A DNA stretch of 64,000 nucleotides, from positions 62,001-126,000 of the forward strand of contig JARGPJ010000004.1 in the NCBI GenBank assembly GCA_029212615.1, in the 5' to 3' direction. The notes under the pieces are model-generated. The model ran no database searches and was not told the origin of the DNA. It worked only from the letters and a program-made list of their open reading frames with translations. Positions 7,976 through 16,263 of the stretch are shown piece by piece. Each line of letters starts with the position of its first letter. Position 1 is the first letter of the stretch. The translations under genes and the position numbers were made by a program. The DNA comes from Verrucomicrobiales bacterium. GTDB lineage: Bacteria > Verrucomicrobiota > Verrucomicrobiia > Verrucomicrobiales > DEV007.

Positions 7976-9388
7976 TCAGGCATGTGCTGATGAACCATAG
8001 ACAGGTGAAGGAAGTTCGCGGGCGATTTCTTCTACCCGGTAACCGAAGCCCGGACCTGACAGGGTTGAGCCGTCGAGGATACCCTCTTGTCTTCGAAACA
8101 GGCGGGGGTGGACTTCTCGCTCCGGTGCGCTGGCTTCCGGGTAGAATTGCATCCCGTTGGATTCGACTCCCATGATGGTTCCGGCATGAGCTGCGAGGAG
8201 AAAGTGGGGTATCTGAGCGAGCATTGGATTGGTCAGGTCCTGGACCATCAACGTCATGCCGTGAGCTTTTGCCCAGCAAAGACTGAGGAGCGCTCCGGTT
8301 TGTGTCTTGCAGGTTTTCAGCGCGACACCGGTCCACCCGAGTTCGCGGCCCATTTTCACAAATTTCCAATCGTGAGCACTTTCGTCCATGAAAAGCGGCT
8401 TGCGGGCACTGACGCTTCGAACATCGATTTGATTTGCTTCGAGGTCGTAGGGAAAAGGTTGTTCGACGTAGAGGATTTTTTGATACGTGACAGGCTCTTC
8501 AAGTTTGAGGCGGTCAAGAATGTTGTTCACATAGGCTGGATCCCGGACCGTGCAGTTGAAGTCAGTGGTGAGCCAGGTGACGTTTTCCTCCTGAGCAATT
8601 TTGCCGATTTTCGAAAGACGGTCGTAGTCCCATTCAGCGTCGTTTCCGCGGAGTTTAATTTTGAGGCAGTCGAGGCCGTCTTCACGAATCCAGTTTCGCA
8701 GCATGACAGGGTAACCGTCATCCGGCTCGTTACCGGTGAGTCCTTCGTCATCAATCGGATCAAGCCCGCCAACGAGATGCCAAACCGGCATTTTCAATTC
8801 GGGTTTCTCACTGAGAAAATCGGCAGGATAAAGACCTTCAAAGGAGACGTGCGATGCATCCGGTTGCAGGAAACGACTTAGATCCCGGTTCATATAAGTC
8901 GGGTTGTAGGTCTCGTAGGTCGGCACCTGGTGAAGCCGGCCGTAGGCGTCGTGTATTGCGATATCAAAGAGTGAGAAGCAAACCAGAGCAGCGAGGTGCG
9001 GAAGTTCTGTGCCCGGCTCACGATCAGCATTGAACCGGTCCTGGAGCAGGTGGAGATCGTGTTCGATGAAATCGTGTCCCAGTTCAAGGGGATGCCCTGC
9101 TGCAGGTGAGGACTCGAGCGATTTGGCTAGTTGCAGAGTGAAGTCTTTCAACGCCTTGTGACGATTCTCGTAGTCAAAGTCCGCCGGCCAGACCCAGGCA
9201 ACGGAGAGAGGTGTTTCCCCCCAGCCGGTCGCGAGTTTACCATCGGCTCCCTCGACGGTAACTTTCGCCCTCGCGCAGGTGACAGAGCTGAGAACCTGAG
9301 CGCCGAATTTCAAGGGCACCCGCATTTCCACAGGGATAAAATAGAGCGAAACTTTGCGGATCGAGGCGTTTTTATCTGCGTTCGGCAT
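7976..9388 (-). CDS. enolase-superfamily enzyme (mandelate racemase/muconate lactonizing type)
   Basis: A 470-residue enzyme with an N-terminal capping domain and a C-terminal barrel. The active-site set is visible: KIKLRG (Lys on strand 2), TTDFN (metal Asp), YVEQPF (metal Glu), FMDES (third metal ligand) and ALKTCK (Lys on strand 6). The K...K arrangement places it in the MLE-like group, whose members abstract an alpha proton from a carboxylate to racemise, cycloisomerise or dehydrate it. Substrate is unknown. At 470 residues it is longer than the classic ~370-residue enzymes, with extra sequence around residues 150-230. Gluconokinase starts 84 bases downstream, hinting at acid-sugar metabolism. 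Confidence 0.85.
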   Translation of the reverse strand: MPNADKNASIRKVSLYFIPVEMRVPLKFGAQVLSSVTCARAKVTVEGADGKLATGWGETPLSVAWVWPADFDYENRHKALKDFTLQLAKSLESSPAAGHPLELGHDFIEHDLHLLQDRFNADREPGTELPHLAALVCFSLFDIAIHDAYGRLHQVPTYETYNPTYMNRDLSRFLQPDASHVSFEGLYPADFLSEKPELKMPVWHLVGGLDPIDDEGLTGNEPDDGYPVMLRNWIREDGLDCLKIKLRGNDAEWDYDRLSKIGKIAQEENVTWLTTDFNCTVRDPAYVNNILDRLKLEEPVTYQKILYVEQPFPYDLEANQIDVRSVSARKPLFMDESAHDWKFVKMGRELGWTGVALKTCKTQTGALLSLCWAKAHGMTLMVQDLTNPMLAQIPHFLLAAHAGTIMGVESNGMQFYPEASAPEREVHPRLFRRQEGILDGSTLSGPGFGYRVEEIARELPSPVYGSSAHA

Positions 9389-9435
9389 AGGTCAAAAGAA
9401 GCGTTTGTTCGATCAGGGGGCAATCTTTAAAAAGG

Positions 9436-10755
9436 TTACGAGCCCGCCATGAGTGCTTCGATTTCATCTGCTTCGATTGGAATGTGAGCCATGAGGTCGA
9501 GGTTCCCTGATTCTCTGACGATGACGTCATTTTCGAGACGAATGCCGAACCCTTCGTCCGGGAGGTAGATTCCCGGCTCTACGGTGACGCACATATTTTC
9601 GACGAAGATTCCTTCGGTTGGAGTGACATCATGCACATCGAGACCCAGGCTGTGGGAAACGCCATGCATGAAGTATTTCCGGTAGGCACGTTTCTCTTCC
9701 GGAAGGTTTTCGTTCTCCCGCTCTGCCGCAACCACTGCCGGATCGAGAAGGTCGAGGGCGATCAGTTCGTCCTCCATGGCACGGGCGACTTCGCGGTGGT
9801 ATTCCTCCTTCATTTTTTTTCCGGGAGTGAGGAGTTTGTCGATGCAAAGTCGCAGGATTCTTAAAACGGCATCATAAACTTCCCGCTGACGGGGTGTAAA
9901 TTTTCCGTTCACCGGGATGGTTCGGGTGAGGTCGGAATTGTAATTGGCGTATTCGGCTGCTACATCCATGAGGATCAACTCTCCGTCTTCACATGTTTGA
10001 TCGTTTGAAAGGTAGTGAAGGACGTTGGCATTTTTGCCTGAAGCGATAATTGGTTCGTAGGCAAATCCACGTGAACCCTGCCGGGTGAATTCGTGGAGAA
10101 GTTCGGCTTCGATTTCGTATTCCTTTACTCCGGGTTTAACGAATTTGAGGACTCTGGCAAAACCATCAGCGGTGATATTGCAGGCGGTTTGAAGCAGTTC
10201 GATTTCCGGCTCAGATTTTTTGACACGGAGACGATGCATTAAAGGGGCGAGCCGGTGGTAGGAATGTGAGGGATATAAATCCTGACACCATTCCCGAAAC
10301 CTGTCGTCGCGAGAGATATTGACCGGTGCACCAGATCGGGCGTGTTCATTGTAATTCAGAAAGATGGAGTCGGTTTTCCGGGCGAGCTTTCTCAGGAGGG
10401 ATTCAAATTCACCGGTCCAGCAAACCGTATCAATGCCTGAGACGTTGGTTGCCTCTTCTTTGGAAAGCTTGTGACCTTCCCAGATCGCGATCAGATCAGA
10501 GGTTTCCCGTACGAAGAGAATTTCACGCATCGCCGGGTCAGGGTGTCCCGGAAAAAGGATCAGAATGGTCTCTTCCTGATCGACGCCGGTGAGGTAAAAG
10601 AGATCACTGCTTTGGATGAATCGCATCGAACCATCGCCGGATCGCCAGGGAACTTCTGCGGAGTGGAGAATCGTGAGAGAGTCCGAAGGAAGCTCTTTGA
10701 TGAGTCGTAGCCGGTTGTTAATAAAGAGTTCCGAAGGAATTTCGTAATATTTCAT
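9436..10755 (-). CDS. Xaa-Pro aminopeptidase (peptidase M24)
   Basis: A 439-residue metallopeptidase that removes N-terminal residues preceding proline. An N-terminal AMP_N-type domain contains SSDLFYLTGVDQEETILIL. The C-terminal pita-bread domain shows all five metal ligands: MDVAAEY and NSDLTRT (Asp pair), HGVSHSLGLDVHD (His), VEPGIYLP (Glu) and GIRLENDV (Glu). ATG 10755 (MKYYEIPSELF) is chosen, since the family begins close to this point and longer frames add unrelated residues. It is the first gene of the minus-strand operon and is transcribed divergently from the sigma54 regulator at 10857. Confidence 0.93.
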   Translation of the reverse strand: MKYYEIPSELFINNRLRLIKELPSDSLTILHSAEVPWRSGDGSMRFIQSSDLFYLTGVDQEETILILFPGHPDPAMREILFVRETSDLIAIWEGHKLSKEEATNVSGIDTVCWTGEFESLLRKLARKTDSIFLNYNEHARSGAPVNISRDDRFREWCQDLYPSHSYHRLAPLMHRLRVKKSEPEIELLQTACNITADGFARVLKFVKPGVKEYEIEAELLHEFTRQGSRGFAYEPIIASGKNANVLHYLSNDQTCEDGELILMDVAAEYANYNSDLTRTIPVNGKFTPRQREVYDAVLRILRLCIDKLLTPGKKMKEEYHREVARAMEDELIALDLLDPAVVAAERENENLPEEKRAYRKYFMHGVSHSLGLDVHDVTPTEGIFVENMCVTVEPGIYLPDEGFGIRLENDVIVRESGNLDLMAHIPIEADEIEALMAGS

Positions 10756-10856
10756 GGTCAAAAATTCGATGAAAGGAAGTCGATTTGATGTAGTTTGCAC
10801 CGGATTCTTTGGACAGGCGTAGGAACCGTTCCGAAGCATCTGATTTTCAACCCTAT

Positions 10857-12269
10857 ATGGCAGATATCCAGAAACAAACGGTCATCGTCGCTGACAATGA
10901 TCCCGACTTCCTTGAGTGGTCAGCTAAGCACTTAGAGGCTGATTCGTTGGAAATATTGACCACTTCTTCATCTGAAGAGGCATTGAAATGGTTTAAAGAA
11001 CACAATGCTGACCTTTTGATTGCCGAGTTCAGTCTGCGTCCGCTGACAGGTGTCGAGCTGCTGAAGAAGGTTCGTCTTTCGAAACCCAATGCGATGGTGA
11101 TCATGAATGGTCTCGTCAGCTCGACCAATGCGGTCATCGAGGCCATGCGATTGGGAGCATTTGATGTTCTCCGTCGTGAATCTTTGAATTTCGAAGTCCG
11201 TCAGGTCGCGGAACGTGCCCTCCAGTCAGCCGACCGCATGAAGGTCATGGATGATTTGAATGAGACGGGTTCGATTATCCCCCCTCAGCCGACTGATGAC
11301 CTCATCATTGGCCGTTCCCCTGCGATGCAGGACGTTTATAAGCTCATTGGTCGTGTTGCCCGCGCCGATGCGCCGGTTCTCATCACCGGTGAAAGCGGAG
11401 TTGGTAAAGAAGTGGTTTCCAATGCGATCCATAAATTCTCCCGCCGTTCGAAGGAGGAGTATGTGGCGATCAACTGTGCCGCGATTCCCAGTAATCTGCT
11501 GGAGAGTGAGTTGTTCGGTCATGAAAAAGGAGCGTTCACCGGTGCGGTGAGTCAGCGGGTGGGTCGTTTCGAACAATGTGACGGTGGCACACTGTTTCTC
11601 GATGAGATTGGTGACATGCCTCTGGAAGTTCAAAGTAAGCTTCTCCGGGTGCTGCAGAGTGGAGAGTTTTCTCGGGTGGGGGGAAATGAAAACCTTCACA
11701 GCGATGTCCGTATTCTCGCGGCGACTAACAAGCAGCTTGAAGAGGAAGTAGAGCATGGGACTTTCCGCGAGGATCTGTTTTATCGATTGAATGTCGTGCG
11801 GATTCATATCCCGCCGCTTCGTCGTCGCCGTGAAGATGTCCGTCTTCTTGCCGAGCATTTTCTTCAGAAGCAGACCGAAAAAGGGCGGAACCGGCCGATG
11901 CAATTTTCCACGGAAGCCGTCGATGTGTTAGAAGATCACCATTGGCCGGGCAATGTTCGTGAGTTGGAAAATCTCGTGCAGCGCGCCTGCGTGCTCGCTT
12001 CCGGGAATGTCCTTTTTCCGTCGGATCTTCCCTTTGACAGCCTGGGTAATGCGGATGACGACGGTCGTTCGAAACTCGAACGGGCTGCCCGGCGTTTCAT
12101 CAATGCGGCAAATGACACTGATGCGACACCGTTCGAAGTGGCGATGCGGGAGCTTGTTCGCGCGGCGATGGAGGAGGCGTCACACGATGAGAAAGTGGCT
12201 GCGAAGAATCTGGGTATCAGCGTTGCGGACCTGAAGAATCATTTGGTTTCCGGTAAAAAGTCGACCTGA
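10857..12269 (+). CDS. sigma54-dependent response regulator with degenerate receiver
   Basis: A 470-residue NtrC-class activator. Residues ~8-125 are a receiver fold; ~145-380 the AAA+ domain with Walker A GESGVGKE (near 178), the sigma54-contacting GAFTGA loop (near 225), Walker B TLFLDEIGDM and RREDVRLLAEHF; the last ~40 residues resemble a Fis helix-turn-helix. It should activate RNA polymerase bearing RpoN. The receiver is altered: the phosphoacceptor Asp is Glu57 (DLLIAEFSL), the Thr/Ser position is Asn (VIMNG) and the conserved Lys is Arg (LRRES). D13 is retained. Phosphorylation control is therefore doubtful. No histidine kinase lies nearby. ATG 10857 is preferred over an upstream TTG. 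Confidence 0.93.
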   Translation: MADIQKQTVIVADNDPDFLEWSAKHLEADSLEILTTSSSEEALKWFKEHNADLLIAEFSLRPLTGVELLKKVRLSKPNAMVIMNGLVSSTNAVIEAMRLGAFDVLRRESLNFEVRQVAERALQSADRMKVMDDLNETGSIIPPQPTDDLIIGRSPAMQDVYKLIGRVARADAPVLITGESGVGKEVVSNAIHKFSRRSKEEYVAINCAAIPSNLLESELFGHEKGAFTGAVSQRVGRFEQCDGGTLFLDEIGDMPLEVQSKLLRVLQSGEFSRVGGNENLHSDVRILAATNKQLEEEVEHGTFREDLFYRLNVVRIHIPPLRRRREDVRLLAEHFLQKQTEKGRNRPMQFSTEAVDVLEDHHWPGNVRELENLVQRACVLASGNVLFPSDLPFDSLGNADDDGRSKLERAARRFINAANDTDATPFEVAMRELVRAAMEEASHDEKVAAKNLGISVADLKNHLVSGKKST

Positions 12270-12470
12270 TTCGTCCATTCGGCGACTTTGTTTCTATCGG
12301 AGTCTAGAAAGTTTGGTGAGCTTTCTTTCAGGAGCACCTTTCTCAGGCTTTCGTACTGCGAGCTGGCAATTTGACTGGATCGTTGGTTAGATTGTGTTCG
12401 GGTTGACTAAAGCTGTCAAATTTGAGATTCCGTCATAGGACGCATTCTTGCTGATGATCCGGAAACGATA

Positions 12471-14525
12471 ATGAGAACCACGCTCGGTAAGTCCATCGTC
12501 ATTCTCGTGGTGGGCACTCTCCTAGGCACCGCCTTCCTTCTCGGAAGCGTAGCCTACCTGACGACACGGAGCTCGATCGTAAATCTGCGCCGCGATCTTT
12601 TGAAGCAAGTCGATGAACGGGTTCAGGAGCGCGTTCAGCAATACTTTGATCGGGCCGGTGATGCGCTGAATTTCCTCGAGAGAGTGGTTTTTACCGATCC
12701 GGATTTGGAGAGTGGATGGGAAGGTGAGGCGCGTCTCCTTGATTCGTATTTAAAGATCGAACCCGGTATTGTCTGGTTCTACTACGCGGATCACGAATCG
12801 GGCGCGATGCTCGGGTGTAATATTGATCAGTTGGGCCGTTACGTGATCAGTTGGATTCATCCTGACAATAGCCGAATCGCCCGGGGTTTCGAGGTGCAGG
12901 AGGACGGAAGTCTGGAGACCGTCGAACTGGTTCCCAAGAATCCGAACCCCTATGATCCGAGGGACCGCCCCTGGTATCAAAAGGCGATCGCGGGAGAAGG
13001 GCTTGTCTGGACACCGCCCTATGGTTTTCTGAGTTCCAAAGTGATCGGGATTACGGCTGCACGTGCGCTTCGTGATGATTCCGGAAAGGTTCGCGGTGTG
13101 CTCGGAGCTGATTTTGAGTTGGGCCGGCTGGCAGCTTTTCTGGACGAGTTTGATGTCGGGGAGTCAGGTGCAGCTTTTATCCTGATGGATGGCGGTGTCG
13201 CGGTCGTTCCCGGCGCGGCGCGAGCAGGTGAACACGTCGAGACCCTTCAGAATGCATTCGAGAGCCGGTATTGGGATTTCTCAGATCTCAAGGTGGATGA
13301 AACCCTTGAGGAGGGGTTTGAGCATGAGGGAAAACGTTACCTGGCACTGATTCAGCCGATCGATCTTCCCGGTCCGACCCGCTACTTCGCCGGAGTGGTG
13401 GTGCCTCGCGATGAATACCTGAGCATCGTTTACCGGAACCTGATTCTCACGATTGTTCTGGGCATTCTTATTCTTGGAATTGCCACTGCATTAGGTGTTT
13501 GGCAGGCCCGGCGTGTCACCGGTCCACTCGCGCGGATTGGTGATGAGTTGGAGAATATCGGCAACCTGAGTTTTCAAGACGGCGAAGTCGATGTTCGATC
13601 CAATATTCGAGAGGTTGCCATTTTCTCAGATTCAGTGGGGAAAATGAAAGTGAGTTTGCGTGCCTTCTCCCGGTACGTTCCCAGAGATCTCGTTCGTCTC
13701 CTTCTTTCCCGCGGTGATGAAGCGAATCTGGGTGGGAGTCTTCGCAAGGTAACGGTGGTGTTCACAGATCTGGTCGGATTTACCGCCTTCAGTGAATCTC
13801 TCACCCCCGACGAGGCCTTTTCTGAATTGAGTGAGTTTCTTGAAATCGTGGCGGAATGTCAGGAAAAGTTCCAGGGGATCACGAGCAGCTTTACGGGCGA
13901 CGGAACACTTGCTCTCTTCAATGCCCCGAAGGATCATTCCGGGCATGAGCGCGATGCCTGTTTCTCAGCGCTTGAATTGTTGGCGGCGCTGCGGCGCTGC
14001 AATGAGGTCAGGAAGGCAGAGGGCAAGTTTGAGTTTCATGCGCGGATCGGGATTAATACTGCCGATGTTTTGTTAGGTAATCTCGGAACCCGTGAGCGCT
14101 TCGCCTACACCGCGATTGGCGATGGAGTGAATCTCGCAAGTCGATTGGAAGGGTTGAGTAAATTTTACGGGACCGAAATTCTTGTCGGATCAGACACCAG
14201 GGAAGCTGCGGAAGAGGAGATCGAGTGGCGACTGATCGATCGAATCGCTGTGGTCGGCCGCCGCCAGGCCACGAAAATATATGAACCTCTCGGTCGAAAG
14301 GGTGAGTTGGATGACGTTACCCTTCGGGGACGAGATCAGTATGAGGCGGCCCTGGAGTCCTATTTCGAGGGAAACCTCGATGCCGCCCTGGCGGAGTTTC
14401 ACGAAGCCGCTTTGAATCTCCCGAGAGATCGTCCGACCCGCGTTCTTATGTCCAGGTGTCAGCGTTATTTGCGGGAGGGATTGCCCGAGAACTGGAACGG
14501 GACTTTTTCGGCAACCTTGAAGTAA
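12471..14525 (+). CDS. Cache-HAMP transmembrane class III nucleotide cyclase
   Basis: A 684-residue inner-membrane sensor. TM1 spans about residues 8-31, a large periplasmic Cache-type domain follows (DPRDRPWYQKAIAGEG near 165 is typical), then TM2 at about 322-345, HAMP, and the class III cyclase domain at ~425-605. Metal Asps are D433 (FTDLVGFT) and D477 (TGDG); the transition-state pair is N554 and R558 (GDGVNLASRLE). The position usually occupied by the purine-selecting Lys (DKFIGD in relatives) is S473 in SSFTGD. The product nucleotide is therefore not obvious. A short helical tail follows. It is convergent with the kinase gene, 8 bases apart. Confidence 0.92.
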   Translation: MRTTLGKSIVILVVGTLLGTAFLLGSVAYLTTRSSIVNLRRDLLKQVDERVQERVQQYFDRAGDALNFLERVVFTDPDLESGWEGEARLLDSYLKIEPGIVWFYYADHESGAMLGCNIDQLGRYVISWIHPDNSRIARGFEVQEDGSLETVELVPKNPNPYDPRDRPWYQKAIAGEGLVWTPPYGFLSSKVIGITAARALRDDSGKVRGVLGADFELGRLAAFLDEFDVGESGAAFILMDGGVAVVPGAARAGEHVETLQNAFESRYWDFSDLKVDETLEEGFEHEGKRYLALIQPIDLPGPTRYFAGVVVPRDEYLSIVYRNLILTIVLGILILGIATALGVWQARRVTGPLARIGDELENIGNLSFQDGEVDVRSNIREVAIFSDSVGKMKVSLRAFSRYVPRDLVRLLLSRGDEANLGGSLRKVTVVFTDLVGFTAFSESLTPDEAFSELSEFLEIVAECQEKFQGITSSFTGDGTLALFNAPKDHSGHERDACFSALELLAALRRCNEVRKAEGKFEFHARIGINTADVLLGNLGTRERFAYTAIGDGVNLASRLEGLSKFYGTEILVGSDTREAAEEEIEWRLIDRIAVVGRRQATKIYEPLGRKGELDDVTLRGRDQYEAALESYFEGNLDAALAEFHEAALNLPRDRPTRVLMSRCQRYLREGLPENWNGTFSATLK

Positions 14526-14533
14526 AGTTCGTT

Positions 14534-15526
14534 TTACACGGGGATTTCGCCGGGTCTGGACTTTTTCTCCATCGACTTTGGCGGGCGGTGATGACTGCCG
14601 GTCGTATCAATTCTCGTGACGGGTTGATGCAAAATGGTGCCGGAGGAGAGTGGTGCGGTGAAGTCGTCGAGATCCTCAAGGCGGGCGCCCGGAACCTGTT
14701 CGAGAGGGCTGAGTTTTTCGAGCAGGGCCAGGGCATGTTTTGCTCCGAGGGGGCGATCATCGGGTTCCCGTGCGATCAGTTTCATGACCCAGTCGGAAAC
14801 AATCATCGGAATATCTTTCCGATCGAGATGAAGTGGTTTCACGTCGTGAGCGAGATGATTCCGGATCGTATCTGCGGCAGAGTAACCATGAAATGGCGGA
14901 GACTGAGTGAGGCAAAAATAGAGAATGCACCCCATCGAATATAGATCCGTCCGTGGATCGAGAGGCTGTAGGTCGAGCTGTTCCGGAGCAATATAGTCGA
15001 CCGATCCGAGGATCGCGCCCTTGTGATCGACGGTTTGCTGGCTGGGACGGCTCAGGAATTTAGAGACGCCGAAATCGAGAATCTTTGCCTGGAGCCTGCC
15101 CTGGTCGTTGACGCACAACATGACGTTTCCCGGTTTCAAGTCACGGTGAAGGAGACGAATTTCTTCGGCCGCGGCGAGGGCACTGAGTAACTGGGAAGCC
15201 ACGTCGAGGAAATCGGGATAGGTCAGGGCTCCGTCGTGAATAACGGTGTGAAGAGATTCCCCTTCAATCATTTCGAGAACCGCAAAGGGTCCCTGCTCAT
15301 CTTCGCCGAATTCGTGAAGGTGAACGACGTTCGGATGCCTGAGTTGAGAGAGAGCCAGCGCTTCGCGGTGCAAACTCTTCACCTGAGGTTCGTTCAGACG
15401 GGTCTCGTCGAAGGGTAGCAGCCGCTTTATCGCCACTTCTCTACCGGTCTTAAGATCAAGGGCTCTAAAAACTTCGCTGACCCCGCCTTTGCCGATAGAA
15501 TCGGCAATCTGGTAGCGATCTTGCAT
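14534..15526 (-). CDS. serine/threonine protein kinase
   Basis: A 330-residue Hanks-type kinase. Gly-rich loop GKGGVSEVF, catalytic Lys in EVAIKRLLPF, HRDLKPGNVML catalytic loop, DFGVSKF metal site and YIAPEQLD activation/P+1 segment are all present, so it should be active. Unlike many bacterial relatives there is no transmembrane segment or extracellular sensor. The ~50 residues after the kinase domain are Thr/Pro-rich and probably disordered. ATG 15526 (MQDRYQIADSIG) is chosen over one ten codons upstream. It lies between the cyclase (convergent) and the PycTM-like gene (same strand, 90-base spacer). Confidence 0.92.
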   Translation of the reverse strand: MQDRYQIADSIGKGGVSEVFRALDLKTGREVAIKRLLPFDETRLNEPQVKSLHREALALSQLRHPNVVHLHEFGEDEQGPFAVLEMIEGESLHTVIHDGALTYPDFLDVASQLLSALAAAEEIRLLHRDLKPGNVMLCVNDQGRLQAKILDFGVSKFLSRPSQQTVDHKGAILGSVDYIAPEQLDLQPLDPRTDLYSMGCILYFCLTQSPPFHGYSAADTIRNHLAHDVKPLHLDRKDIPMIVSDWVMKLIAREPDDRPLGAKHALALLEKLSPLEQVPGARLEDLDDFTAPLSSGTILHQPVTRIDTTGSHHRPPKSMEKKSRPGEIPV

Positions 15527-15616
15527 CGAGGCGTTTATAGAGCATTTCCCGTGCAAATCAATATTAAGATGTCTTAAATAAGTTGCCTGATGCCGGGGAG
15601 GGTACCGGAAGCCGAA

Positions 15617-16261
15617 TCAAAACACTCCGTTTTCGATCATGTGCAGGATCGTTTGCATGGTGAGGTACAGAAGAATACCGCCGGGGAGGCCGTAGAGAAG
15701 AAATCCGTAGGCGGTTTGGAGCCGTTCGAATTTCCGGTTGAGAACTTTTCCCATGTCGTAAATGTCGGACATCATTGAGGGGTAGATCTTTTCACTGTTG
15801 ATCACGAGTTCGGTCATCTTTTCCACGTAGAGATCTTTCGGGAGCCTCGTGAAGCCTCCGAAGAAAAGCAGGCTGGGTGCCTGGGCGAGGCACGGCGCGG
15901 TTTCGTTCTCCGGTTTCTTTGCGCAGGTGATTCGGGGTCTCGCGACGAGAACGGCGTAGATCATGGAGCCGATGCAGCTTCCAATAATGATCGCGGCGGG
16001 AATGATGAGCCATTCATCACTGACCACTTCTTTGCCGTGCGCGGCGGAGAGAATCAGAATGATACTGTTTACAGAAATGAGGAAGTTCGCCTTGTTGTCG
16101 GCCATGGCACTGACCTCGACGTGGACCCGGTAGATATTTCGAAAGAGCGTTTCGATCCCGCGGGAGGAACCGAGCTTTTTCATTTTCTTTGCTTTTTTCG
16201 GCTGCCCGGAACCGGTTTTATTAAAAGCGTCCGGATCGGTTGGCGGGTCGGTGGGTTCCAT
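15617..16261 (-). CDS. Pycsar effector-like membrane protein (DUF5706/PycTM domain)
   Basis: A 214-residue membrane protein. After a Lys-rich N-terminal tail it carries RGIETLFRNIYRVHVEVSAM with ADNKANFLISVNSIIL directly after, the hallmark of the DUF5706 domain found in PycTM effectors. There are two membrane segments (~61-76 and 85-108), a soluble part with LLFFGGF, then SDIYDMGKVLNRKFERLQ and a third segment (~185-207). In Pycsar defence, PycTM binds cCMP or cUMP and disrupts the membrane; many DUF5706 proteins have no known role. ATG 16261 lies 2 bases after the upstream stop, implying translational coupling. No pyrimidine cyclase is adjacent; the nearest cyclase is 12471-14525. Confidence 0.82.
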   Translation of the reverse strand: MEPTDPPTDPDAFNKTGSGQPKKAKKMKKLGSSRGIETLFRNIYRVHVEVSAMADNKANFLISVNSIILILSAAHGKEVVSDEWLIIPAAIIIGSCIGSMIYAVLVARPRITCAKKPENETAPCLAQAPSLLFFGGFTRLPKDLYVEKMTELVINSEKIYPSMMSDIYDMGKVLNRKFERLQTAYGFLLYGLPGGILLYLTMQTILHMIENGVF

Positions 16262-16263
16262 GA

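Noticed and set aside
7893..8369. N-terminal extension of gluconokinase
   Set aside because: The upstream open frame overlaps the enolase-superfamily gene in another frame, and the protein there is Arg/Pro/Ser-rich and not kinase-like.
8087..8881. 264-codon open frame antisense to the enolase-superfamily gene
   Set aside because: The opposite strand encodes a protein with an intact active site; the frame has no recognisable domain.
11226..11903. 225-codon open frame antisense to the sigma54 regulator
   Set aside because: It lies wholly within the AAA+ coding region and has no domain signal.
12471..16261. complete Pycsar defence operon (cyclase plus PycTM)
   Set aside because: The cyclase is a Cache-HAMP membrane sensor on the opposite strand, separated by a kinase gene; Pycsar cyclases are short soluble proteins directly adjacent to the effector.
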